In this document: piece after piece, positions 1 through 8,790 of the stretch
Layout: each line of letters opens with the position of its first letter
How positions within the stretch are numbered: the first letter of the stretch is position 1
Assembly: GCF_017916425.1 (NCBI RefSeq)
Contig: NZ_JAFMSX010000004.1
Coordinates: forward strand, 186,001 to 250,000
DNA length: 64,000 nt
Source: Nocardioides sp. SYSU D00065
GTDB taxonomy: Bacteria > Actinomycetota > Actinomycetes > Propionibacteriales > Nocardioidaceae
Direction: 5' to 3'
The notes under the pieces: generated by a model
Told to the model about the DNA's origin: nothing
Seen by the model: only the letters and a program-made list of their open reading frames with translations
Database searches by the model: none
Position numbers and translations under genes: made by a program

Positions 1-1031
1 GAGTAGATGGCAAGCGGATCCACGACTTCGCGACCGTCAGTCGGGTACATCGAGAAGACATCACCCTGCAGGGCTACCAACGTCCCGAGGTCCTCAGCCA
101 CATCAAGGCGATCCGTCGCTACCTAGAGTCCGACGGTGCGATGCTCCCGAACGCCGTGGTCGTCGCCTTCGATGAACGCGTCACCTTCGTTACGAGCGAG
201 TCGGCAAGCACGGTTGATTACGTGAGCGCAGGCGAGCTCGTGATCCCCGTAGACGAATCGCTTCCCGAAGACCAGAAGCCGGCCTGGCTGGTGGACGGCC
301 AGCAGCGCAGTGCGGCCATCCGCGATGCCGACCTTGCAGAGTTCGCGGTAGCCGCTGTTGGTTTCATCGCGCACGGCGAGGCCGAGCAGCGCAGCCAGTT
401 CATCCTCGTCAACAACACCAAACCGCTCCCCAAGGGCCTGATCCACGAACTGCTCCCAGACACCACGGGCCACCTCCCGGCCAGTTACGCACGCAAGCAG
501 TTGCCCGCAGAGGTCTTGACACGCCTCAACTTCGGCAATCGATCGGCGGGCGCACCCTTTGCCGGACGGATCGCAACGCCGACGATGGCTGACGGTTACA
601 TCAAGGACAACAGCGTCCTCAAGATGATCGAGAACAGCCTGTACGACGGCGCGCTCTACCAGTACCGCGACCCCGACGACGGCACGGGCGATGTCGACCA
701 GATGGTGCTTCACCTCAACTACTTCTGGACCATCGTCCAGTTGACCTTCCCGGAGGCGTGGGAGCTCTCCCCGGTTAAGTCACGGCTGACGCACGGTGCG
801 GGCATCCAGGCGATGGGCTACGTGATGGACGCGCTCACGGACGGAGTGCCAACGGCCGAACTGGCAGGGATGCATCTCGAGTTGACGCTGCGACGTCTCG
901 GTGAGGTCTGCGCGTGGACAAGCGGTTCGTGGGAGTTCGGCGGGGACCAGCCCAGGCGGTGGAACGGCATTCAGAACACCCCGAACGACATCAAACTCCT
1001 TACCAGCCACCTGCTCCGCGCGCTGCGCTAA
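1..1031 (+). CDS. dpdB: DpdB, DGQHR-type protein of the Dpd DNA-modification cluster (5' partial)
   Basis: The reading frame is open from base 3, with no start codon before it that fits the family, so the gene begins left of the window; about 342 residues are visible. A GYQR segment near visible residue 24, an LPN-AVVVAF segment near 48 and DGQQR at about 98-102 match the DGQHR/DndB-like ParB-fold family, here with Q in place of the usual H. In the Dpd system (7-deazaguanine derivatives in DNA), DpdB works with the transglycosylase DpdA to exchange guanine in DNA for a preQ0-type base; dpdA should therefore lie just upstream. The gene ends convergently with dpdD, overlapping it by 4 bp. Family membership is clear from the motifs; the name DpdB rests on the neighbouring dpd genes. 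Confidence 0.85.
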   Translation, partial: VDGKRIHDFATVSRVHREDITLQGYQRPEVLSHIKAIRRYLESDGAMLPNAVVVAFDERVTFVTSESASTVDYVSAGELVIPVDESLPEDQKPAWLVDGQQRSAAIRDADLAEFAVAAVGFIAHGEAEQRSQFILVNNTKPLPKGLIHELLPDTTGHLPASYARKQLPAEVLTRLNFGNRSAGAPFAGRIATPTMADGYIKDNSVLKMIENSLYDGALYQYRDPDDGTGDVDQMVLHLNYFWTIVQLTFPEAWELSPVKSRLTHGAGIQAMGYVMDALTDGVPTAELAGMHLELTLRRLGEVCAWTSGSWEFGGDQPRRWNGIQNTPNDIKLLTSHLLRALR

Positions 1032-3193
1032 GGCTCCAGAACTTCCTCGAGTGCGCGGAGAAAGCCACTGACGCCTCGTTGGCGGGGAAGCACCTGACGG
1101 TCCTTCGGCCGCACGGCGTCGATTGCCCCCGTCGCCTGATGGGCGGCGTGCCACGTGTCGACGACCAGTTCGTCCGCTCGCTCGGCGAGTGATCGAAGCG
1201 CTTGGGTCGCGACCGTGTCGCTGTTTCCGCGTACCTCCCGCGGCTGGCAGAGCTTCCTCAGACGGCTCTCCAGTGCAGCAGCGGCCCTGGGCAGCAGGGA
1301 GTAGACGCCAATGAGTTTTCCGTCGAGGGCTGCCCACACGTCTCGCTCCTCGCTGGGAGGCTCAACATCGAGCGCCGGCAGGCCCAGGTCCGCAGCAAGC
1401 CCCTCCACCTCAATGCGCTCGCGGAAACTCAAGCGTCCAACGTGCTGTCGAGCGCTGTTGATGATCGTGGCTGCCGACGCCGTTCGCTTCGCGTCATCTG
1501 GACACGGCGAGTCTGCGAGACCTTCCAACACGCTGACGCACCACGTAATCGCCTTGGGGGAAGCGATCCGCACCCAGATTTCGGTCGTCAGGGTCAGGAT
1601 GTCGCCGTACTCCGAGGCCGTTGGTCCCACGTCAAGCCACGCGGCGAACAGGTCCAGGTACGCCAGACGCACCATCTCACTGAAGTTCTCCTGGGCCGAC
1701 AACAGCACGAGCACGGCCTGACAGAAGTCGTTCGTGGAGCCCGCTGCCAGGGAGCGGGCGGTCTCCTTACAGAGGAGGTCGGTTGATGCCCGAAGTTGAT
1801 CAGCGTTGACTCCGTCCGACGCTTCGAGCAGTGCGTCGCAGAGTTCGGCAACTTTCCCCGCCTCCAGGCTCGCAACTGGAGCCCAGGAATCGGCACTGTT
1901 GCGAGCAACGGCACCGGCGTCCGACCAGCGCGTGTCGGCAGCAAGCCGTGACGCCCACTCGACCCAGCCTGGACAGGCGTCGTCAACCAACTGCTGGAGT
2001 TCTGCGAAGTCCCTGCGCCCGTGTCGGCTGAGCGCGAGCTCGCCGCGGTCGACGAGTTCGCCGACAAGCGCGAGCACGGTTGGCGCCGACGTGGAGATTC
2101 CAGAGTCGAGGACGGCCTGCAGAGCCAGTTCAGCATGCTCGGCCGATGGCTGCTCGACGAAGTGCGCTGTCACGTCAGCGTGGCGACCATCGCGAAATGC
2201 GGCGGCGACTGGGTCCACGGCTTCTGAAGCCGGAGGCTCATCAGGGCCAACGGCGGCTATCTCGCCGCCCTCGACTTCCGGGGCGGCGACCAGACCTTCC
2301 AGGCGGTGCCGTTCCTCCGCGTCACCTGCGCTATCCAGGAGTTCCTGCAGCCAGTCAGTGTCGCTGTCTGCTTCTGCAGCAAGCGAGCACACTGCGCGGC
2401 CCTCCGGAGTCGACGGCAGGCGCACCGACCGCAGCAACGGACCGAACTCATCAAGTACTCCGCGCGCCGCGAAGGCTGCCTTCGCGCTTTGGTACTCGGG
2501 TCCGGCGAGTTCCGCCCACCAGATCATCCGAATCAATGTCTCCGAGATGGCACGCGGCCTGCGAGCCTGGAGCAGAGCGCCGATATGCGGCATCGCTCGC
2601 ATGTCCGCCCAACGGCCGAAGGCAGCGAAGTACTCGATGCGTAGGTATCGAAGGTTTTCAGCGCTGACGCGTCCGTCAAGCGCGATCCGATCTATCAGTT
2701 GTCGCGCCGTAACGTCATCTCGCGCAAGGAGTGCCAATCGAAAGTCTCGTAGCAGGTCGGCACTTGTGGGATTGATATGCAATGCGACCGCCTCCCTGCC
2801 GACAACGGAGGCAACCAAGTCCTCGAGCCGGCTCAGGAGTCGCTCGGCTGCCGGCGGTCCTTGGTCAGTCCGACGGATGTAGGAGGCGCGTGTCAGACCG
2901 GTTGCCTGCCAATTGGACGGCAACTCGCCCCGCAGTCGAGCTTCAGGAACAGTCTCCAGCGAGGCGACGGCTGGACCGAGAAATGCGAACACTACTTCTC
3001 GGCCTCGTCGCTGGCCCTCGCTGCTGTCGCTGAAGAGGTGGAAGCCCGACGCCCAAGGAACCACAATCCAGTCGTTCGATGCCGGACGGAAGGCCTTGAC
3101 CTGGGCGTCAACCAGACCCTCAACTCGATCAGTGAAGGCGCCGAAGCGACCAAGGTCGCCGACCAGTTCGCCAATGGCCTCGTCGACTCTCAC
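1028..3193 (-). CDS. dpdD: DpdD-like protein of the Dpd cluster
   Basis: A 721-residue protein starting at a GTG that overlaps the dpdK stop (GTGA). It is largely helical and leucine/alanine-rich, with no catalytic motif, signal peptide or membrane segment that I can recognise; the N-terminus (about 1-110) looks like a small mixed domain and the rest like a helical solenoid. It is the last gene of the dpdE-F-G-H-I-J-K-D operon. The assignment to DpdD rests on length, position next to dpdK and dpdB, and the absence of any other candidate, not on a motif. DpdD is known as an accessory protein of the Dpd restriction part, with no defined biochemical activity. It meets dpdB tail to tail. Confidence 0.62.
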   Translation of the reverse strand: MRVDEAIGELVGDLGRFGAFTDRVEGLVDAQVKAFRPASNDWIVVPWASGFHLFSDSSEGQRRGREVVFAFLGPAVASLETVPEARLRGELPSNWQATGLTRASYIRRTDQGPPAAERLLSRLEDLVASVVGREAVALHINPTSADLLRDFRLALLARDDVTARQLIDRIALDGRVSAENLRYLRIEYFAAFGRWADMRAMPHIGALLQARRPRAISETLIRMIWWAELAGPEYQSAKAAFAARGVLDEFGPLLRSVRLPSTPEGRAVCSLAAEADSDTDWLQELLDSAGDAEERHRLEGLVAAPEVEGGEIAAVGPDEPPASEAVDPVAAAFRDGRHADVTAHFVEQPSAEHAELALQAVLDSGISTSAPTVLALVGELVDRGELALSRHGRRDFAELQQLVDDACPGWVEWASRLAADTRWSDAGAVARNSADSWAPVASLEAGKVAELCDALLEASDGVNADQLRASTDLLCKETARSLAAGSTNDFCQAVLVLLSAQENFSEMVRLAYLDLFAAWLDVGPTASEYGDILTLTTEIWVRIASPKAITWCVSVLEGLADSPCPDDAKRTASAATIINSARQHVGRLSFRERIEVEGLAADLGLPALDVEPPSEERDVWAALDGKLIGVYSLLPRAAAALESRLRKLCQPREVRGNSDTVATQALRSLAERADELVVDTWHAAHQATGAIDAVRPKDRQVLPRQRGVSGFLRALEEVLEP

Positions 3194-3720
3194 AACACTC
3201 CCCCGAACCGATCGAAGGCATCCATGCGGGCCTGTGCGACGTACGCGGAATCGGTCCGGAGGTCGATGAACTCTTCTCGGACCTGGATGCCGTTGAAGGT
3301 GATGTTCATGCTGCCGGCAAGGGCAAAGTCGTCGCCCGTGAGCGCCTTGGTGTGGAGTTGATTGGACGTGTCGACTGCGATGGCGACCCTGTCGCTGACC
3401 CTGAAGTCGTCAGACAGCAGGCGAAGTCGCTCGAGAAAGCGAGTGTTGTGGGGATCTGTCGTCGTCCCGATGACGACGTGCGCACCGGCGCCGGCAAGTG
3501 CCACGAGAATCTCGGCCAACCGGACCTTCCGCTTGCCATAACGAGCCAGCACATCGAAGTTCCCAGCCGAGTTGTCGAGGAGTTCGACATCCGACACCCA
3601 CGGCGAGACCAGCCAAAGACACTTGCTTGGGCAAGCAAGTTCGGCGCTGAACAGGCCAGCCAACAGATCCGCCGCTTCGGTCGCGCTAGCGCCTTGCGAC
3701 TTGCGGATCACGCGATTCAC
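3190..3720 (-). CDS. dpdK: DpdK, phospholipase-D-fold nuclease
   Basis: A 176-residue protein with one HKD-type motif: H113, K115 and D120/D121 followed by GSMN near 126-129, the signature of the phospholipase D nuclease fold. A single motif implies that two chains form one active site, as in Nuc/BfiI-type enzymes. I chose the GTG at 3720: it overlaps the dpdJ stop as GTGA and has GGGAG five bases upstream; longer upstream starts would lie deep inside dpdJ. In Dpd clusters DpdK is the PLD-like component of the restriction part and the likeliest nuclease seen here. It is co-translated with dpdJ and dpdD. Confidence 0.82.
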   Translation of the reverse strand: MNRVIRKSQGASATEAADLLAGLFSAELACPSKCLWLVSPWVSDVELLDNSAGNFDVLARYGKRKVRLAEILVALAGAGAHVVIGTTTDPHNTRFLERLRLLSDDFRVSDRVAIAVDTSNQLHTKALTGDDFALAGSMNITFNGIQVREEFIDLRTDSAYVAQARMDAFDRFGGVL

Positions 3721-6700
3721 CACGACTCCCGGAGCATGAGTCGCGCCTCGACTGCCGGGCCACGATCGTGAACGCCCAGCACCTCCGGATAGCACCACAG
3801 CGGTCCCACTTCCACGGGGACCGTATGCAGGTCGATCAGTGCCGTTCGTAGGACTCGTTTATGGGCTGCAGGCACGCGGACGAGCAGTTCGCCGTGAGTA
3901 CGCAGGCGCGCATGGGCGCCGGCTCTGATCTCAGAGTTCCAATCCTCCATCTCAAGGGTCTCGACCGGCGAGTGCCAGTGCTCCCGCAGTAGCTCAATCG
4001 AGCCGTCCAGGTGGTCCGAGTACGGATTGAACGCGCGTCGTGAACGTGCTGCCCGCCCCCATGGCCACAAGACGTTTGCTACGGCTCGCGCACGGCGGGC
4101 TTCCTCGGGTGTGTCAAGGTGCAGGAACGAGTCAGCTTCGGTACGCCGACACAGCAACGCTGCCAGGGTCCGAGGCTCAACCGCGAGCCCGCTGCGATCC
4201 TCCGCAGCGTCGCGTGCGAGCAGCCACTCGCGCAGTTCCAAGAGGAAGTCTGCGTCCGCCCCTGGCCCCGCGAGTCGAGTGGAGAGGGCGACTCGCGCCG
4301 GATGTTCGAGCACGAGGCCGGCGTCGGTGATCGCCGCATCCAGAGCGGTTGTGGCCTGGCGAACGGCGTCGTGACCTTCCGCCCATGCCCCTGCCAATCC
4401 TGCGACGGCCGCACGAACGTTCGGAGCGTCGGAGTCGATGACGGACCGAAGTTGCTCGTCAAGAAGTTCGACGTCAGTCACCCGGAGTGCGTCCGCAACG
4501 GCCATTGGCAACCGTTCCGGCTCCTCGATCAATCCGAGCGTAAGCGCCTCAATCTGTCCGGTCCCGCCGGGCGATTGCTCCGAAATGTAGAAGCCGCCGT
4601 CCTCCTCCGGGTCGAGATCAACCAGAAGGTCGTCGGCATCGACTCCACCGCTTGATCCGGCGAGCGCATCGAGCAGGACGTGGGCGGTAGCGAGGGTGAA
4701 GCGGCGCTGACTCCAGGCCATCCATTCCTCTGAACGCTCCGCCGACCGGGAAGCATGGAGATGGTCTCGAAGCACGTCGGTGATCGCCGCGTCGTCGAGC
4801 CAGATTGACAAGGTGCCCGGGTTTATAGGGTCGAGAACCCCGATTGTCGTCGCGGCTTCCCGCAACTCGGAGGCAAAGAGTCGACTGTCCGGCTCCCCGG
4901 CCTGCCACTCCCAACCTGCAGCCACAACCTCCGTTGCGTCGGCGAGACTGGTGCGGTCGAACTCGGTCAGCCCTTCGGGAAAACCTCCGTCCGACGCGAT
5001 CAACTCACGCATCCATTCTGTTCGTTCGACTGGCGTGGGCGGCCCCTCCATGCGTGGAAGTCGGACCCGGCACCGCAGCGCATCGGCGTGAATCTCGACG
5101 CCAACCGCCGTCCCTCCCGATGGATCCGCCCCGGCGGAGTCGAACCGAATGCGCCTCGGCGAGGCCTGCCCGTTCATCCATAGGACCCCGTGCCCGGATT
5201 CTGCGAAGCGAACCACACGCACGCCGCCGCCCTGACTGTGCAGGTGGGCCGTCGCCTCAACGAAGAAGCTCCCCACCGCACCGGTGAGCGGCAAGTGGGT
5301 GCCGACTCCGAGCGGAGTGGCATGGAAGATCCAGTCTGCACGCATGGACGATGCGTCACTGATAGCAAGGTCGACCGGGTCCAACGAAACGCGACTCGGC
5401 GCGAAGACCCTAGTGGTACGCCCGTTGACGACGACGTCATCCAGTGGGACGCCACCGAAAGTCTCGACATCAACAAGGTGCGAACCATCAGTGGCCAAGG
5501 TCGACGGCAGCGCTACCCAGTGCCGCTTGTTCGTCGCCCAGACGCCGAAGTGGCGCGACACGTTGCCCGGCAGGAACTCGCGAATAGCCCGCAACGCCGG
5601 AAGGTGCTCGACGACTACCTCTCCCCTCGCCCACGGCACTTGGAACTCGACGTCGGGCACGAGCAGGTCGTCGAACAAGTTCCCTGGCACGAAGTCACGA
5701 AGCGGCGTGCGCGTACGAACCCCAGCATCGTCGGAGGCAGGACGCTCGCTCGCCCATTGGTCCCTGAGGCGTCGCCGGAGTGTAGGAACAACAACCGCAA
5801 GAAGCGGCCGCGGTGACTCCCAGAGAATCTTGTCCAGAGTCACGTCTGCAACGGGACCATTGCCGAGCGATAAGCCTCGTCGCAGGTGGCGGATGAGAGC
5901 ACCTCGCTCCGGACCATCCCGCAGCAGAGCGTCGAGAAGGCTAGCCAAGCGAGCTTGACGTTCCTCCGTTCTCGAGAGCCACCTTGGGTCCCTTGCGAGC
6001 ATGTCCGCCGGCCCGGCGCTGTCACCCCATGTCGAGTCGCGCCGATAGTTCAGGCGTTCAGCCAACCAGTCCAGGAGGCTATAGACGGCTTGGATGCGCT
6101 GAACGTAGAGGTTCTCGAGCGGTAGGGATCGCGGGGGTACAACAGGACTAAAGAGCGCGTCGTACGCATCCCATGCCTCCCGATCACGACCCCAGTCGCT
6201 GAGGACGACCACCGTCCACGGCCGCGTTGCGGCGTTTCGCCCGGCGCGTCCCTTTCGTTGGAGGAACTGCGCGACATCGTGGGGGGCCTTGTGCTGCAGA
6301 ACGGCGCCCACACGATCGTCGTCGAAGCCAACCTCGAGGCTGGCAGTAGCAACCACGACCTCCGCGTCCGCTGCAACACCACTGTCCTGAGAGCTCGTGC
6401 GGCCAACGTGCTTCTGCACGTCACCGTCGATCTCGTGACCGAGTAGCTCGGGGAGCCACCAATACTGGCCGTCATGGTCACGCAACGACACGTCTTCCCG
6501 CCTGCCAGCCGGTAGCGCACTCTGCGCCGACGAGCGGAGGTGCGCGAGCGTCAACGGGCTCGCGATCTGGCTTGCCCTCCCCGGCCAAGCCCACCCCTCG
6601 GCGTCGAGCAGGTCCCAGTAAAGGCGATTGGTCGTATCGAGTTTGTCAGTGAAGGCGAACAAGCGGCTACCGAAGATCCCGTTGGAGTCGACCGGCGGGT

Positions 6701-8096
6701 TGAACGGATTGCCCACCATGGGGTCCAACGTCCGCGACAGGACCATCGCGGTTTGAATGGTGGTCGACAAGGTTCCCGTGCTGCCATGTGGGTTGTGCCG
6801 GAGAGCCACCAAGTACTCGGCGCCAGACTCCTCCAGTTCCGAGGCCTCCGGTTCGACCACGGTGACCCGCCCTGCATCCAGATCGACGAGCCGAGCGAAG
6901 AATCCCTCGGCGTCCGCGAGGGTTGCCGATAGCCCAGCCCACAACGGGTCATAACCGAGCGCCTTGCGGAGACGTCGGAAGAGGTATGCGTTCTGAGCCC
7001 CAGTTGTCCCTTCGTACGTATGAACCTCGTCGAGCAGTACGGCGCGGAGGCCGTTCTGGGTGACCCCGAAAGCGCGGAGATTTCCTGGGGACGAGAGTTG
7101 ACGGTTCAGCGATTCCGTCGTGCTGAGCATGACTCGAGGCGGATTGGCACGAACTGAGTCACGAGTAAGTCGCAGGAGGGAGCCTGGGACCTCCGTCCCG
7201 CATCCCGTGCAACGCAGCAACTCGACGTCTGCGCGGAGCTCGTTGTTGGGCCAGACGAGGACGCCGTTCTCGCAGTCGTCATTGGGGCATTGGAGGAACG
7301 GACAGACGAACCCGTCGGACACTCTGCGCCATGAGTCCGCCTGGCCCTCACGTACCAGCCTTGCCGACGACGGAGTCGAGCCGAACCAGGTACCGAGGGT
7401 GATTGGAGTCGCGATTCGGCCCGTTCCCTGTAGACGCAATGCGAATGCGACCAGGGCTCGCAACTGGTCCTTTAGTAGTTCGTTTCGCGGGTACAGGGCG
7501 AGCGCAAGGACGCCCTGCGGCCGAGTGTGGTTGTCGCAGATCCACGCGAGCATCGGCATGTAGAAGGCAAGGGTCTTGCCACTACCCGTACCGGCGGTGA
7601 CTACAACGCCTGCGGCGTCAGTTGTCGCGAGCGCCGCAAGCACATGACGGGTCGACCGCTCTTGGAAGGCGGAAAGATGAGTGGGGGCCAGGGTCTGGAG
7701 CGCCGCGTTGCCTGCCTTGCCGAGCGAACCACCGACCGCCGCCATGAACTGCTTGGCCGCAATGTCTCGTCGTGGGCGACGCCGAGGTCGCTGGATGAAG
7801 CGATAGTCGAGGACAAGCGGTCGCCCGGACAGGATCGCCTCGGTCCGAAACGCCTGCCGCAGTGTCGCAAGAAGACGAACCGTTTCGGCGCTCCGCGATC
7901 GATACTTACCTGTCGGGGCCTCGACGATGAGGCCGAGGTCGACCATCTCGTCAAGAAGTTGTTCACCGTCGCCGTGGGCGGCGAGCAGTTCGATGAGTTC
8001 CTCTCGGCGCCAGTCGGCGCCCACCGCTCCCCATGCGAGGAGTTCGCCCTCACGGAGTTCGACGGCGGTGAGGGCCATCTGAAGTTGATCAGTCAT
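3717..8096 (-). CDS. dpdJ: DpdJ, large DEAD/DEAH-box helicase
   Basis: A 1459-residue helicase. Motif I GTGSGKT is at about 159-165, motif II LLDEVHTYEG follows, then GLSATLAD (motif III), ASLEVGFDDD and a Q-x-K-GRAGR motif VI. A cysteine cluster between motifs I and II (CPFLQCPNDDC and CTGCG) looks like a zinc site. The C-terminal ~750 residues have no motif I recognise. I chose the ATG at 8096, which overlaps the end of dpdI by 8 bp, over a longer upstream start. The architecture (accessory N-terminus, split zinc motif, long C-terminal extension) matches DpdJ, one of three ATP-driven motor proteins in the Dpd restriction part. It probably acts on DNA lacking the modified base; that role is inferred from the system. 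Confidence 0.85.
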   Translation of the reverse strand: MTDQLQMALTAVELREGELLAWGAVGADWRREELIELLAAHGDGEQLLDEMVDLGLIVEAPTGKYRSRSAETVRLLATLRQAFRTEAILSGRPLVLDYRFIQRPRRRPRRDIAAKQFMAAVGGSLGKAGNAALQTLAPTHLSAFQERSTRHVLAALATTDAAGVVVTAGTGSGKTLAFYMPMLAWICDNHTRPQGVLALALYPRNELLKDQLRALVAFALRLQGTGRIATPITLGTWFGSTPSSARLVREGQADSWRRVSDGFVCPFLQCPNDDCENGVLVWPNNELRADVELLRCTGCGTEVPGSLLRLTRDSVRANPPRVMLSTTESLNRQLSSPGNLRAFGVTQNGLRAVLLDEVHTYEGTTGAQNAYLFRRLRKALGYDPLWAGLSATLADAEGFFARLVDLDAGRVTVVEPEASELEESGAEYLVALRHNPHGSTGTLSTTIQTAMVLSRTLDPMVGNPFNPPVDSNGIFGSRLFAFTDKLDTTNRLYWDLLDAEGWAWPGRASQIASPLTLAHLRSSAQSALPAGRREDVSLRDHDGQYWWLPELLGHEIDGDVQKHVGRTSSQDSGVAADAEVVVATASLEVGFDDDRVGAVLQHKAPHDVAQFLQRKGRAGRNAATRPWTVVVLSDWGRDREAWDAYDALFSPVVPPRSLPLENLYVQRIQAVYSLLDWLAERLNYRRDSTWGDSAGPADMLARDPRWLSRTEERQARLASLLDALLRDGPERGALIRHLRRGLSLGNGPVADVTLDKILWESPRPLLAVVVPTLRRRLRDQWASERPASDDAGVRTRTPLRDFVPGNLFDDLLVPDVEFQVPWARGEVVVEHLPALRAIREFLPGNVSRHFGVWATNKRHWVALPSTLATDGSHLVDVETFGGVPLDDVVVNGRTTRVFAPSRVSLDPVDLAISDASSMRADWIFHATPLGVGTHLPLTGAVGSFFVEATAHLHSQGGGVRVVRFAESGHGVLWMNGQASPRRIRFDSAGADPSGGTAVGVEIHADALRCRVRLPRMEGPPTPVERTEWMRELIASDGGFPEGLTEFDRTSLADATEVVAAGWEWQAGEPDSRLFASELREAATTIGVLDPINPGTLSIWLDDAAITDVLRDHLHASRSAERSEEWMAWSQRRFTLATAHVLLDALAGSSGGVDADDLLVDLDPEEDGGFYISEQSPGGTGQIEALTLGLIEEPERLPMAVADALRVTDVELLDEQLRSVIDSDAPNVRAAVAGLAGAWAEGHDAVRQATTALDAAITDAGLVLEHPARVALSTRLAGPGADADFLLELREWLLARDAAEDRSGLAVEPRTLAALLCRRTEADSFLHLDTPEEARRARAVANVLWPWGRAARSRRAFNPYSDHLDGSIELLREHWHSPVETLEMEDWNSEIRAGAHARLRTHGELLVRVPAAHKRVLRTALIDLHTVPVEVGPLWCYPEVLGVHDRGPAVEARLMLRESW

Positions 8097-8790
8097 GAGC
8101 ACCCACCGGCGGTCCAGCGACAATCCTGAACCTGCCGAGCGCGCCATGCGAGCGCAACCAGTCGAGGACATCCGAGGTCAGGTTCTCGATAGATGCGCCT
8201 CCACGGGCGACAGCGGACAGGAAGAGCCGGACGCTTTCCGGTTGAAGAGAGTCCTCCAGTTGCTGGAGCGCCGTGCGAGCAGTGGTCAGTAGCGCAACGG
8301 ACGCCGCCGACGGCAGCGAACCCTGAGTCCGAGCAAGATCAGCCAAAGCGTTACGCAGGCTCTCCGAGAGGCCGGAAATGCCTTCGACCTCGGACAACGT
8401 CTCAGACAGGCTCAGGAGGTCGGAAACATCACCGAGCTGCTGCGAGGCATGCGCGCCCCACCGCGCCTTAACCGCTGCGTCAACGTCACCTCGGAACCGC
8501 TCGAGACCCTTCATGGCACGAGCAAGCGGGCGCTCGCCCAAAGTCACCCCGGCCTCGGCGAGGTCCTGAACAAGATCAGGATTCGGGGATCGTCCCTCCC
8601 AACCCAGAGGTCGGACAACGGCCATAGCCTCAGCTAACCGGCGAAACTCCGCCGTGAGTTGCGACAGGTCGGCCCTCGCGTCGTCCAGGATCGCGAACTG
8701 TCGCTGGGCTTCATCCGCGTCCTTTGCAAGCGCAACGGCTTCCCCAGCAGCATCGATCCAGGAGACCCGGGACCCACTCAACGTAGTCAC
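8089..8790 (-). CDS. dpdI: DpdI-like small protein of the Dpd cluster
   Basis: A 233-residue protein starting at GTG 8790, which overlaps the dpdH stop as GTGA and is preceded by a good GAGGGGAA ribosome binding site. It is mostly helical with heptad-like leucine spacing (about residues 30-60 and 120-185), suggesting a coiled-coil or bundle, and has no catalytic motif, membrane segment or signal peptide. It lies between dpdH and dpdJ and overlaps both, so it is probably made in fixed ratio with the ATPase and the helicase. The name DpdI is given by position and size; its function in characterised Dpd systems is not defined. Confidence 0.62.
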   Translation of the reverse strand: MTTLSGSRVSWIDAAGEAVALAKDADEAQRQFAILDDARADLSQLTAEFRRLAEAMAVVRPLGWEGRSPNPDLVQDLAEAGVTLGERPLARAMKGLERFRGDVDAAVKARWGAHASQQLGDVSDLLSLSETLSEVEGISGLSESLRNALADLARTQGSLPSAASVALLTTARTALQQLEDSLQPESVRLFLSAVARGGASIENLTSDVLDWLRSHGALGRFRIVAGPPVGAHD